Assembly: GCF_000312425.1 (NCBI RefSeq)
Contig: NZ_HE997181.1
Span: forward strand, 5,007,788 to 5,071,787
DNA: 64,000 bases
Direction: 5' to 3'
Source: Reyranella massiliensis 521
GTDB taxonomy: Bacteria; Pseudomonadota; Alphaproteobacteria; Reyranellales; Reyranellaceae
Shown: positions 27,661-36,469 of the stretch, in pieces
How the letters are laid out: each line of letters begins with the position of its first letter
Numbering within the stretch: position 1 is the stretch's first letter
Program-made: the position numbers and the translations under genes
Notes under the pieces: model-generated
What the model was told of the DNA's origin: nothing
Database searches by the model: none
The model's input: the letters and a program-made list of their open reading frames with translations, nothing else

Positions 27661-28113
27661 TCAGGCCGCTGCCCTTGTCGCCGCACGCAGCTTCTCGTTG
27701 GTGTCTTCCAGACGATGCGCCAGCTCGCGCATGATCTCGACCGCCATCTGCGGGAACTCCGCGACCAGGCGGTAGAACATGTCCTTGGTGATTTTGAGCG
27801 TGCTGAGCGGTTCGCGCGCCTTGATGGTGGCGGTACGCGGCACATCGCACAGGATGGCGATCTCGCCGAAGAAGCTGTTGGGCTGCATCTCGGCGACCAC
27901 GATCTGGCCCTTGTCGGTGTCGATCAGCACGTCGGCGACGCCGCCCAGGATGACGTACATCGTATCGCCGGGGTCGCCCTGGTGGCAGACCTCCTGGCCT
28001 GCGGCGAAATTCACGCGCTCGCTAGTGAAGGCCAGCAGCTTCAGCTTCGCCTGCTCGACCTTGGAAAAGATAGGAACGCCCTTCAACAGCTCGACTTCCT
28101 CGTTGAGGTTCAT
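27661..28113 (-). CDS. Cyclic nucleotide-binding domain protein
   Basis: A 150-residue protein that is essentially a single CRP-like cNMP-binding domain. The fold pattern is clear: LKGVPIFSKVEQAKLKLLAF, FAAGQEVCHQGDPGDTMYVILGG, and the phosphate-binding cassette FFGEIAILCDVPRTATIKA (Glu and Arg of the cNMP pocket are present). A C-terminal helix follows but no helix-turn-helix, so it is not a transcription factor. It lies 18 bp downstream of the ABC exporter and 9 bp before the methyltransferase gene, and may give cAMP control to one of them. Confidence 0.9.
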   Translation of the reverse strand: MNLNEEVELLKGVPIFSKVEQAKLKLLAFTSERVNFAAGQEVCHQGDPGDTMYVILGGVADVLIDTDKGQIVVAEMQPNSFFGEIAILCDVPRTATIKAREPLSTLKITKDMFYRLVAEFPQMAVEIMRELAHRLEDTNEKLRAATRAAA

Positions 28114-28131
28114 CGTGTCCTCCTCGATCCG

Positions 28132-30852
28132 CTACGCCGACGCCATCAGCTCAGCATAGAGCCCACCCTTTGCCGCCAGGTCCGCCGGTGCGCCCTGTAC
28201 GGCAACCCGCCCGCCCTGCATGACGACGACCTGCTCGAACGGCTCGGCCTGGCTCGCCCGGTTGGCAATCCACACGACGCCGCGCCCTTCTTCGGCCGCC
28301 GCGGCCAGGATGTTGTCGCGAATGCGATCCTGCGTGCGGCCGTCGAACATGGCCACCGCTTCGTTCACCACCAGGAGCTGCGGCCGCTTGATCAGTGCAC
28401 GGGCGATGCCGAGCTTCTGGCGCTGCGTTGCCGGCAGGCGCTTGCCTCCGACGCCGACATTGTACTCCAGGCCGACTTCGATCACCGAATCGCGCAGGCC
28501 GAGCTTGTCCAGCACTTCGGCGATGAGCGTGCCGATACGCTCGCCCGCCTGCGCCTGGCCGTAGACCAGGCGGCCGAACAGGATGTTGTCCTGCAGGGTG
28601 GCTGCGCTGTTGTAGCGGCCGAAATCATAGAACTCGACGGCGTCGTGCAGGCTCTCCGGCAGGCCGTCGGCGAAGCTGCGCCGGGCTTGCAGGATGCGCT
28701 CTTCCATCGCCGCGTCGATCAGGCCGAGGCGATGGCGTGCCTCGATGTACCGGAACGGCAGGGTCATCAGGCGCGTGCGGTCGGCCTCGGGCACGGCTTC
28801 GATGCCCTTGCCGCCCAACCGCTGCAACAACAGCCGCACATTGGGCAGCTCGTCGGCCGAGATGAAGCTGTACTGCTCGAACAACGGATTGTCCGGCGAC
28901 AGGCCGGAGAAGAGTTCGACCATGGTCTCGGCGATCGACAGGCCCATGCGCTGCAGGTCGAGATCGAGGCCGGTGGCCTGCAGGACCGACCGGACGTAGG
29001 GGTCCGCCGCGATATTGTCGCCGTCGAACTGCTTGCCGACCGCCGTGCCGAACAGCAGGTTCTCCGCGACCGAGAGGTTGCGGATGTAGTGGTCCTTGTC
29101 GAACCGCTCGACGAGGCCGGCGTAGGTGCCGTCCTTCAATCTCTCGTGCAGCGCATGGCGCGCCTTCAAAATCTTCTCCGCGAGGTCGGGCCGCGCCGCG
29201 GCATCGACGGTGCCACGCAGGCCCAGCGAATAGACGTCTTCATCGAGCTCGACCTGCTTCAACACCTTGACGATGCACGGCAGCAGGTCCTCCGGGCCGG
29301 TGGCGCCGGCCAGCTCGTAGTCCACCCAATCGGCATTTGGATCGAGCGACGGATTGCCGGCGCGTTCCGATTCCTTCCAGAAGGTCTCGCGCAGGGCCTT
29401 GGCGGCCTCGTCGTAGGTGGCCGGCGCAATCGGCCGGAGCTTCAGGCCGAACAGCAGGTTCTCGCGGACCGTTAGTGGAAACAGGTAGGTGTCCTGGCCG
29501 ATATAGGCCACGCGTGCACCGAGCACGTATTCGGGAAGCTGGAAGAAATCCTTGCCGTCGATCTTGATCGAGCCGCTGCTCGGCAGCGCCTGACGCGCCA
29601 GCACCTGGCCCAGCACGTCCTTGCCCGAGCTGGCGGCGCCGATAATGGCACAGCGCGCCGCCGTCGACAGGGTGAGCGATACGCTGTCGAGCTGCTTCAC
29701 GCGCCCGTCTTCCGAAACCACGACGCCGGCCAGAGCGAGTTCCTTGCCGAGAGCCGGCGGCGGACCGTCGGGGATTGCCTGCAGCTCCGGCGGCATCATG
29801 CCCTCGGGCTGGAACTGGTCGATCACCTGCTCGTACTTGATCTGGACGTCCTGGCGCTGCTGGTCCCAGTCGATCAGCTCCTTGATCGGCGAGGGCAGGT
29901 CTTTGTAGGCGAGCAGAACGCCGACCACGGCGCCCACGTCCATGCGGCCGGTGATGGCGAAGTAGCCACCCACCAGGTAGATCGCGAACGGCGTGGCCTG
30001 GGAGAGGATGTTGTTCCAGAACTTGGCCAGGAACTTCTTCTGGTAGAGATCGAAGCGGATCTTGAAGATCCGGCCCAGGCGCTCCGTGATGTCGGCGCGC
30101 TCGTAGTTGGCGGCGCCGTGGATGTGGATTTCGGTGATGCCGTCGGCGGTCTCGGCGATCCGGCCGGCGAGCTGGCGGGCCGTGATCTGACGTTCCCTAC
30201 CGAGCACCAGCACGGGCTTGCGGAGCCGCGGGATGATCATCATCTGCGCCGCCAGCAGCACGATCACGATGATTCCGAGGGCCCAGCTCTGCAGCATGAT
30301 GAAGATGATGGCCGTCAACGCCTGGCCGCCCAGGAACATCGGCTGCACGAAGGCATCGCCGATGAAACCGCCGAGCGGCTCGACCTCGTCCTTGATCATG
30401 GTCGCGAGTTCGGCCTGTTTCACCTTCCGGAAGTGAGCCGGCGGAAAGCGCAGGATGCGGTCATAAAGCTCGTAGCGCAGGCGGCGCAGCATGCGCTCGC
30501 CCATGCGGCCCTTCTGGGTATTGATCGTCTTCTTGAAGAGGCCGTTGACGATGACGGCTCCAAGAAAGACGAAGCTCATCGCCACGAGGTATTGAAGCTG
30601 GTCGACCTGAAAGCCGTCGAAGAGGCGAATCACCTTGCCGGGCAGGAAGGCCGAGAGGTCGAACTCCCAGACCAGGAACGGGATGGTGTGCTGGTTCTTG
30701 AAGGCGTTGCCCTGGATGCCATTGTTGATGACATCCTTCGGGACAGTCAGCGACAGGAAGTAGAAGACCTGGGCCAATACGACGAGCGCCAGGATCACGA
30801 CCTGCTCAGGTCGGCTGTAGCGCCAGATGTAAGCGAAGAGACTGCGTTCCAT
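28132..30852 (-). CDS. ABC exporter with degenerate, expanded nucleotide-binding domain
   Basis: A 906-residue protein. Residues 1-330 form a type IV exporter membrane domain (MERSLFAYIWRYSRPEQ, about five or six TM helices, GRMGERMLRRLRYELYDRIL). The ATPase half is abnormal. Walker A is GAASSGKD (405-412, Asp where Ser/Thr is normal), the signature is GKRLPATQRQ, Walker B is LLVVNEAVAMFD (Asn before Glu), and the switch histidine is replaced (IANRAS). About 330 residues are inserted between Walker A and the signature. The segment after the Q-loop recurs: TVRENLLFG (461-469), SVAENLLFG (594-602), TLQDNILFG (752-760). ATG 30852 is preferred to GTG 30864. It heads the operon with a cNMP-binding protein and a methyltransferase. 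Confidence 0.82.
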   Translation of the reverse strand: MERSLFAYIWRYSRPEQVVILALVVLAQVFYFLSLTVPKDVINNGIQGNAFKNQHTIPFLVWEFDLSAFLPGKVIRLFDGFQVDQLQYLVAMSFVFLGAVIVNGLFKKTINTQKGRMGERMLRRLRYELYDRILRFPPAHFRKVKQAELATMIKDEVEPLGGFIGDAFVQPMFLGGQALTAIIFIMLQSWALGIIVIVLLAAQMMIIPRLRKPVLVLGRERQITARQLAGRIAETADGITEIHIHGAANYERADITERLGRIFKIRFDLYQKKFLAKFWNNILSQATPFAIYLVGGYFAITGRMDVGAVVGVLLAYKDLPSPIKELIDWDQQRQDVQIKYEQVIDQFQPEGMMPPELQAIPDGPPPALGKELALAGVVVSEDGRVKQLDSVSLTLSTAARCAIIGAASSGKDVLGQVLARQALPSSGSIKIDGKDFFQLPEYVLGARVAYIGQDTYLFPLTVRENLLFGLKLRPIAPATYDEAAKALRETFWKESERAGNPSLDPNADWVDYELAGATGPEDLLPCIVKVLKQVELDEDVYSLGLRGTVDAAARPDLAEKILKARHALHERLKDGTYAGLVERFDKDHYIRNLSVAENLLFGTAVGKQFDGDNIAADPYVRSVLQATGLDLDLQRMGLSIAETMVELFSGLSPDNPLFEQYSFISADELPNVRLLLQRLGGKGIEAVPEADRTRLMTLPFRYIEARHRLGLIDAAMEERILQARRSFADGLPESLHDAVEFYDFGRYNSAATLQDNILFGRLVYGQAQAGERIGTLIAEVLDKLGLRDSVIEVGLEYNVGVGGKRLPATQRQKLGIARALIKRPQLLVVNEAVAMFDGRTQDRIRDNILAAAAEEGRGVVWIANRASQAEPFEQVVVMQGGRVAVQGAPADLAAKGGLYAELMASA

Positions 30853-31039
30853 TGATTCCCGCACTACGGCGATCTCGTCTCCCGTATAGGCGATCAGGCC
30901 CTTGATTACATTCGGTTTTTTCGGGCAAGAAGTGGCCGGAAAGTTGGTGGGGGTGCGCGGCGACCCTGCCTTATGGCATAATTTGTCGAGACTTCACCGG
31001 TCGGGGCAGGAAGCGCTTCGGCAACGGGAGACGCACTGC

Positions 31040-32320
31040 ATGTCGTTAAGCGGCCGGTCCAAGCGTGTGCTGCTGTACAGCCACGACTCCTTCGGTCTCG
31101 GCCATGTGAGCCGGTGCCGTACCATCGCCAATGCGATCGTCGAGGCCGACCACACGGTCTCCGTCCTGATCGTTTCGGGCTCGCCGATCATCGGTTCCTA
31201 CGAATTCCGTTCGGGCATCGACTTCGTGCGTATTCCCGGCGTGGTGAAGCAGATCGACACCGGCGAGTACGATTCGGCCAATCTGCGGGTGAACGTCGAG
31301 CATACACTCGAGATGCGCACCCGCATTATCCGCGATACGGCCGACATCTATCGGCCGGACCTTTTCATCGTCGACAAGGAGCCGCTCGGCCTGCGTGGCG
31401 AGGTCGGCCCAGCGCTGCACTTGCTGAAACAGCGTGGCACCCCGCTGGTGTTGGGCCTGCGCGACGTCATGGACGACCCCGCCCAGCTCGCCAAGGAGTG
31501 GGAGCGCAAGAATGTCGTGCCGGCGCTGCGCGACCTCTACGACGAGATCTGGGTCTATGGCCTGCCGCAGATCAACAAGCCGCTGACCGGCATCGAGGTG
31601 CCGCCGTCGGTGCGCCACAAGATGATCTACACCGGCTACCTGCGCCGCGAGCTGCCGTTGCACACCGACGTGCCGCACGAGGGCGAGGACATCGACGGGC
31701 CGTTCATCCTGGTCACGCCGGGTGGCGGCGGCGATGGCGTCGAGCTGGTCGACTGGGTTCTGTCCGCTTACGAGACCGATTCGAACATCCCCTACGGGGC
31801 GGTGATCGTGTTCGGTCCGTTCATGTCGGCCGCGGCGCGCGAGGCCTTCAAGGAACGCGCGGCCAAGTTCCGCAACATCCGGACGCTCACCTTCACCAAC
31901 AATCTCGGCGCGCTGATGCAGCGCGCAGCGGGTGTCGTCGCGATGGGCGGCTACAACACGTTCTGCGAAATCCTGTCCTTCGACAAGAAGGCCATTATCG
32001 TGCCGCGCACGCGGCCACGGCTGGAGCAGTTCATTCGCGCGCGCGCGGCGCGCAACGTCGGCCTGCTCGAAATGCTCGATGCCGATCGCGGCTGCGATCC
32101 GCAGCATATGGCAACCGCGCTGCGCCAGTTGCCGCAGCAGGGCCTGCCGAGCGAAGTCGTGGTGCCCGGCCTGCTCGACGGCCTCGGCAACGTCTGGCGC
32201 CTCGTCTCCAAGCAGCTCGCGAATCCGCATCGCGGCCCGGCCTCGCTCGACCCTCCCGAGGTGCCGGCCAGCCCGGTAGCGACGGACACGGCCTCGCTGC
32301 CGTCGCGCGCCAGGACCTGA
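31040..32320 (+). CDS. Glycosyltransferase, MurG-like GT-B fold
   Basis: A 426-residue cytosolic protein with GT-B features: RVLLYSHDSFGLGHVSRCRTIANAI at the N-terminus, like MurG-type nucleotide-sugar transferases, and GVVAMGGYNTFCEILSFDKKAIIVPR in the C-terminal donor-binding lobe. A Pro/Ala-rich tail ends the protein. It is related in plan to the gene at 35321 (GHLRRAATLARAL and AGYNTVVETL). It is the first gene of a six-gene glycan cluster and is divergent from the ABC exporter. Acceptor and donor are unknown. The ATG at 31040 gives the conserved N-terminus directly. Confidence 0.82.
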   Translation: MSLSGRSKRVLLYSHDSFGLGHVSRCRTIANAIVEADHTVSVLIVSGSPIIGSYEFRSGIDFVRIPGVVKQIDTGEYDSANLRVNVEHTLEMRTRIIRDTADIYRPDLFIVDKEPLGLRGEVGPALHLLKQRGTPLVLGLRDVMDDPAQLAKEWERKNVVPALRDLYDEIWVYGLPQINKPLTGIEVPPSVRHKMIYTGYLRRELPLHTDVPHEGEDIDGPFILVTPGGGGDGVELVDWVLSAYETDSNIPYGAVIVFGPFMSAAAREAFKERAAKFRNIRTLTFTNNLGALMQRAAGVVAMGGYNTFCEILSFDKKAIIVPRTRPRLEQFIRARAARNVGLLEMLDADRGCDPQHMATALRQLPQQGLPSEVVVPGLLDGLGNVWRLVSKQLANPHRGPASLDPPEVPASPVATDTASLPSRART

Positions 32321-32333
32321 TAGCCGGTCTTTC

Positions 32334-33626
32334 ATGTCTCAGAGTTCCGGTCAGAAAACAGGGACCGCGCGCGTCGCGGTCGTCCTCAAGGGGTGGCCGC
32401 GCCTGTCGGAAACCTTCATCGCTCAGGAGCTGGCGGGTCTGGAGGCGCGCGGCGTGGCGCTCGAACTCTGGTCGATGCGCCATCCGACCGACAAGGAACG
32501 CCATCCGGTGCACGACAGGGTCCGGGGTCGCGTCGTCTATCTGCCGGAATACCTCAAGGACGATCCGCGCCGTGTCTTCGCCGGCTGGCTGAAGGCGCGC
32601 CGGTTTCCCGGCTACGGCGCGGCTAGGCGGAAATTCCTCGCCGATCTGCGGCGCGACTTCACGCCGAACCGGGTGCGCCGCTGGGGGCAGGCCTTGGTGC
32701 TGGCGGCCGAGCTGCCGCCCTCGATCGAAAGGCTCTACGCGCATTTCCTGCACACGCCTGCGTCGGTGACCCGCTATGCCGCCACCATGCGCGGTTTGCC
32801 GTGGAGCGTGTCGGCCCACGCCAAGGACATCTGGACCAGCGAATCCTGGGACGTGAGCGAGAAGCTGGAGGATTGCGCCTGGCTGGTGACCTGCACGAAT
32901 CTCGGCCTGCAGCGCCTGAAGGAGTTGGCGCCGCATCCGGAGCGGCTGCGTCTCGTCTATCACGGGCTCGACTTTGCGCATCTGCCGCCGCCGCCTCTGG
33001 CGCGCCCGCGCCGCGACGGCACGGATCCGCAGGATCCCGTCACTGTGCTGTCGGTCGGCCGCAAGGTCGAGAAGAAGGGCTACGGCGATCTCCTCGATGC
33101 GCTCGCCCGCCTGCCGCGCTCCCTGCATTGGCGGTTCGAGCATATCGGGGCCGGCGGCCTCTCCGATGCGTTGAAGGCGGAGGCAGCTGTACTTGGCATT
33201 GCGGAGCGCTGCATCTGGCGCGGTGCCCAGCCGCAAAAGGAGGTCTTCGCAGCGCTCGCGCGCGCCGATCTCTTCGTGCTGGCCGCCAAGAAGGCGGCCG
33301 ATGGCGACCAGGACGGTCTGCCCAACGTATTGATGGAAGCGGCCTACCAGGGCCTGCCGCTGGTTTCGACCTCGGCGGCGGCGATCGGCGAGTTCATCGA
33401 AGATGGCGAGAACGGCTTGCTCGTTCCGCCGGGCGCTCCCGACGCGCTGAGTGCAGCGTTGGCTCGCATGATCGGCGATCCCGATCTGCGCCAGCGCCTC
33501 GCCGAGTCCGCGGGCGAGATCGTACGCACACGTTTTTCTTTCGAGGCCGGTGTCGACTGGATCGCCTCGTCGCTCGGTGAGCCGCGTTCGTCACAGCAAT
33601 CCGCTGCCGCACGCGCTGCGGCGTAG
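32334..33626 (+). CDS. Glycosyltransferase family 4 protein
   Basis: A 430-residue GT4-type enzyme. The N-terminal lobe begins VAVVLKGWPRLSETFIAQELAGLE, the form seen in capsule and colanic-type transferases. The C-terminal lobe has VTVLSVGRKVEKKGYGDLLDALA, GAQPQKEVFAALARADLFVLAAKK and the EX7E-like donor site DGLPNVLMEAAYQGLPLV. It follows the first transferase by 13 bp and precedes a second GT4 gene by 4 bp. It probably adds one sugar in a surface or secreted glycan. Confidence 0.88.
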   Translation: MSQSSGQKTGTARVAVVLKGWPRLSETFIAQELAGLEARGVALELWSMRHPTDKERHPVHDRVRGRVVYLPEYLKDDPRRVFAGWLKARRFPGYGAARRKFLADLRRDFTPNRVRRWGQALVLAAELPPSIERLYAHFLHTPASVTRYAATMRGLPWSVSAHAKDIWTSESWDVSEKLEDCAWLVTCTNLGLQRLKELAPHPERLRLVYHGLDFAHLPPPPLARPRRDGTDPQDPVTVLSVGRKVEKKGYGDLLDALARLPRSLHWRFEHIGAGGLSDALKAEAAVLGIAERCIWRGAQPQKEVFAALARADLFVLAAKKAADGDQDGLPNVLMEAAYQGLPLVSTSAAAIGEFIEDGENGLLVPPGAPDALSAALARMIGDPDLRQRLAESAGEIVRTRFSFEAGVDWIASSLGEPRSSQQSAAARAAA

Positions 33627-33630
33627 CGCC

Positions 33631-34734
33631 ATGCGCGTGCTCCTGCACACGCCGTTGAAGCCCCCCGACAGTCCCGTGCCGTCGGGCGATCGCGAAATGG
33701 CGCGCGGCCTGTCGCGCCTGCTGCGACGTCTCGGTCATGAAGTCCTGATGCCGGCCGCGAGCCGGGTCGCGCCGGGCGTGCCGGCCGCCGACGCCCATAT
33801 CGACTTGGAGCGGCGCGCGCGGGCCCAGGCGGCGCGGCTGATCGCGCACTGGAAGGCGCTGCCGGCCCATCATCCGCAACGCTTCGATCTCTGGTTCACT
33901 TACCATTGCTACTACCGCAAGCCCGACTGGCTGGGGCCTGCGGTCACCGATGCGCTGGGCATTCCCTATGTGATCGCCGAAGCCAGCCACGCGCCGCGCC
34001 GCGCCCAGGGGCCGACCCGGCTCGGCCATCGCGCCGTCGAGCGGGCACTGGCCGCTGCCGATCTCGTGCTGACCCTGAATCCGCGCGATGTGCCCGGCGT
34101 GAAGACCCGGCTACGGCCCGGCGCGCGTCAGGTCTGGCTGCCGCCGTTCATCGATACCGCACCGTTCCGTTGCTCGTCGCGCCGCGACCCGAATCTTCCG
34201 CCGCTGCTCCTGAGCGTCGGCATGATGCGCACGCGCGACAAGGCGGACTCCTACCGCGTGCTGGCGCGCGCCCTCGGCAAGTTGAAGGACCGTTCCTGGC
34301 GGGCGCTGCTGGTGGGCGATGGGCCGGCGCGGCCCGAAATCGAATCGCTGATGGCGCCGCTGGGCGACCGCGTCGTGTTCGCTGGCGCACGATCGCATGC
34401 GGAACTGCCGGCGATCTATCGGTCGGCGGACCTTTACCTTTGGCCGGCGATCAACGAAGCCTATGGCATGGCTTTCCTCGAAGCGCAGGCGTCGGGCCTT
34501 CCCGTGGTTGCTGGCCGGACCGGCGGCGTACCGGCTGTTGTGGCCGACGGCGTCACCGGCCTGTTGACGCCGATCGGCGACGCCGATGCCTTTGCCGCTG
34601 CCGTGGCGCATCTGCTCGACGCGCCGCAGGAGCGTGCGCGTCTCGCCGCCGCTGCTGCGGCCCGTGTGGCGGCCCATCACGACGAGCGTGCTGCGGCGCG
34701 TGCCCTGGCGATGGCGCTCCGGACCTTGCGATGA
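33631..34734 (+). CDS. Glycosyltransferase family 4 protein
   Basis: A 367-residue GT-B glycosyltransferase. The N-terminus (MRVLLHTPLKPPDSPVPSGDREMARGL) and a middle LLLSVGMMRTRDKADSYRVLARAL lead to the donor-binding motif AINEAYGMAFLEAQASGLPVV, with both Glu residues of the EX7E motif. It starts 4 bp after the previous gene and overlaps the next as ATGA, so the cluster is tightly coupled. Specificity is unknown. Confidence 0.88.
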   Translation: MRVLLHTPLKPPDSPVPSGDREMARGLSRLLRRLGHEVLMPAASRVAPGVPAADAHIDLERRARAQAARLIAHWKALPAHHPQRFDLWFTYHCYYRKPDWLGPAVTDALGIPYVIAEASHAPRRAQGPTRLGHRAVERALAAADLVLTLNPRDVPGVKTRLRPGARQVWLPPFIDTAPFRCSSRRDPNLPPLLLSVGMMRTRDKADSYRVLARALGKLKDRSWRALLVGDGPARPEIESLMAPLGDRVVFAGARSHAELPAIYRSADLYLWPAINEAYGMAFLEAQASGLPVVAGRTGGVPAVVADGVTGLLTPIGDADAFAAAVAHLLDAPQERARLAAAAAARVAAHHDERAAARALAMALRTLR

Positions 34735-35324
34735 CGGGTATTCCTTTCGCCATCCTGCGGCATGGGCCGACCGACTGGAACGCGACGGGCCGCCTGCAGG
34801 GCCTGACCGATACCGATCTCAGCCCCGATGGTGAGGCGTTGGTGCGGCGCTGGCGATTGCCGCCGCCGGCCGATGGCTGGAAACGGGTGTGCAGCCCGCT
34901 GCGGCGTGCCCGCCGCACGGCGGAGCTGCTGCGGCCGGCGATGCCGGCCGGCACCGATTCGGCCCTGCGCGAGATGAGCTTCGGCGTCTGGGAGGGCCGG
35001 ACGCTGGCCGACCTGCGGGCCGACGGCGGCGAGAGCTTTGCTGCTGCGGAAGCCGCCGGCCTCGATTTTCAGCCGCCGGGTGGCGAGTCGCCGCGCGCGA
35101 CCATGGTTCGCCTTGCCGGCTGGGCCTCGTCGTTGCGCGAGCCCGTCGTTGCCGTATCGCACAAGGCGGCGATCCGGGCGCTGCTGGCGCTGGCCACCGG
35201 CTGGGACATGCTGGGACGTCCACCCCACAAGCTCGATTGGCGTTCGGTGCATTTCTTCGTGGTGTCGGGCGACGGCAGAGTCGCGATCGACCGTCTCAAT
35301 GTGCCGTTCGAGAGCGCGCCATGA
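34731..35324 (+). CDS. Histidine phosphatase superfamily protein
   Basis: A 197-residue phosphoglycerate-mutase-like phosphatase. The catalytic RHG motif is present (FAILRHGPTDWNATGRLQGLTDTDLS), followed by VCSPLRRARRTAEL, the Glu-containing EMSFGVWEGR, and the second histidine in VVAVSHKAAIRALLAL. All four active-site residues are therefore in place. In this glycan cluster it may remove a phosphate from a sugar-phosphate intermediate. That role is inferred from context only. Confidence 0.9.
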   Translation: MTGIPFAILRHGPTDWNATGRLQGLTDTDLSPDGEALVRRWRLPPPADGWKRVCSPLRRARRTAELLRPAMPAGTDSALREMSFGVWEGRTLADLRADGGESFAAAEAAGLDFQPPGGESPRATMVRLAGWASSLREPVVAVSHKAAIRALLALATGWDMLGRPPHKLDWRSVHFFVVSGDGRVAIDRLNVPFESAP

Positions 35325-36469
35325 CGGAGCGTGTCTTCCTTTACGTGCAGCATCTGCTGGGCATCGGCCATCTGCGCCGGGCGGCCACTCTGGCGCGGGC
35401 GCTGGTGTCGGGCGGTTTCGACGTGCTGCTGGTTTCGGGCGGCGCGCCGGTCGCGGGAATCGATCTCGGGGGCGCACGTTTCCATCAACTACCGCCGTTG
35501 CGTGCGGCCGACGCGCGGCTGAAGGAGCTGGCGCAGCTCGACGGCACGCCGATCGACGAGGCTTTCCGTGCAGCGCGCACGCGCCAATTGCTTGAGCTGT
35601 TCGATGCGGAACAGCCCGACATACTGTTGACGGAACAGTTTCCCTTCGGCCGCACGCAGCTTCGCTTCGAGCTGCTGCCGCTGCTCGAAGCGGCGCAGAA
35701 CCGCGCCTCCGCCCCGTGGATCGTTTCTTCGGTACGCGACGTGCTGCGGCGCTCGGCCTCGCCGGCCCGGGTCGACGAGATGGTCGTGACCTTCGAGGCT
35801 TTCGACGCGGTGCTGATCCATGCCGATCCGGCGCTGGTGCGCCTCGACGAGAGCTTTCCGGCCTGGCCCGACATCCAGGATCGCGCGCTCTACACCGGCT
35901 ACGTCGCCGAGGTCGATCCGGCGCGCGCCCTGCAAGGGTCGGTTGGCGCGGGCGAGGTGATCGTCTCGGCCGGTGGCGGCGCGGTCGGCATGCCGCTGTT
36001 GCAGGCCGCCATCGCGGCGCGCCCGATGACCGGGCTGGCCGACCGCAGGTGGCGCCTGTTGCTGGGGCCAAACGTGTCTGGGGCGGAGGAGGAGACGCTG
36101 CGCGCTGCAGCCAGCGAGGGCATCGTCGTCGAGCCCGCGCGGGCCGACTTTCCGAGCCTGCTGCGCAATGCGGCGCTCTCGATCTCGCAGGCCGGCTACA
36201 ACACTGTGGTCGAGACGCTCTGCCTTGCCGACCGGGCTGTCCTGGTGCCGTTCGGCACGGCGCGCGAGACGGAGCAGGCCGACCGCGCGCGCGTACTGGT
36301 CGAACGCGGCATGGTGGCGTCGGTGCCGCCGGATACGCTCTCGCCACAGAGCCTGGCGGCGGCCGTTGCGCGTGCCTGGGCCGGCCCGTCGATCCGCAGC
36401 TTTCCGGCCGTCGATGCAAATGGCGGCCCGGCGACGGTCGCCGCCTTGAAGCAGATGCTGTCGCCATGA
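35321..36469 (+). CDS. Glycosyltransferase, MurG-like GT-B fold
   Basis: A 382-residue protein sharing the plan of the first gene of the cluster: VFLYVQHLLGIGHLRRAATLARALV at the N-terminus, VIVSAGGGAVGMPLLQAAIA in the middle, and the donor lobe LSISQAGYNTVVETLCLADRAVLVPFGT. It resembles MurG-type transferases in which the GGYNT/AGYNT loop contacts the nucleotide sugar. ATGA overlaps link it to the phosphatase before it and to the deacetylase-like gene after it. Confidence 0.82.
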   Translation: MTERVFLYVQHLLGIGHLRRAATLARALVSGGFDVLLVSGGAPVAGIDLGGARFHQLPPLRAADARLKELAQLDGTPIDEAFRAARTRQLLELFDAEQPDILLTEQFPFGRTQLRFELLPLLEAAQNRASAPWIVSSVRDVLRRSASPARVDEMVVTFEAFDAVLIHADPALVRLDESFPAWPDIQDRALYTGYVAEVDPARALQGSVGAGEVIVSAGGGAVGMPLLQAAIAARPMTGLADRRWRLLLGPNVSGAEEETLRAAASEGIVVEPARADFPSLLRNAALSISQAGYNTVVETLCLADRAVLVPFGTARETEQADRARVLVERGMVASVPPDTLSPQSLAAAVARAWAGPSIRSFPAVDANGGPATVAALKQMLSP

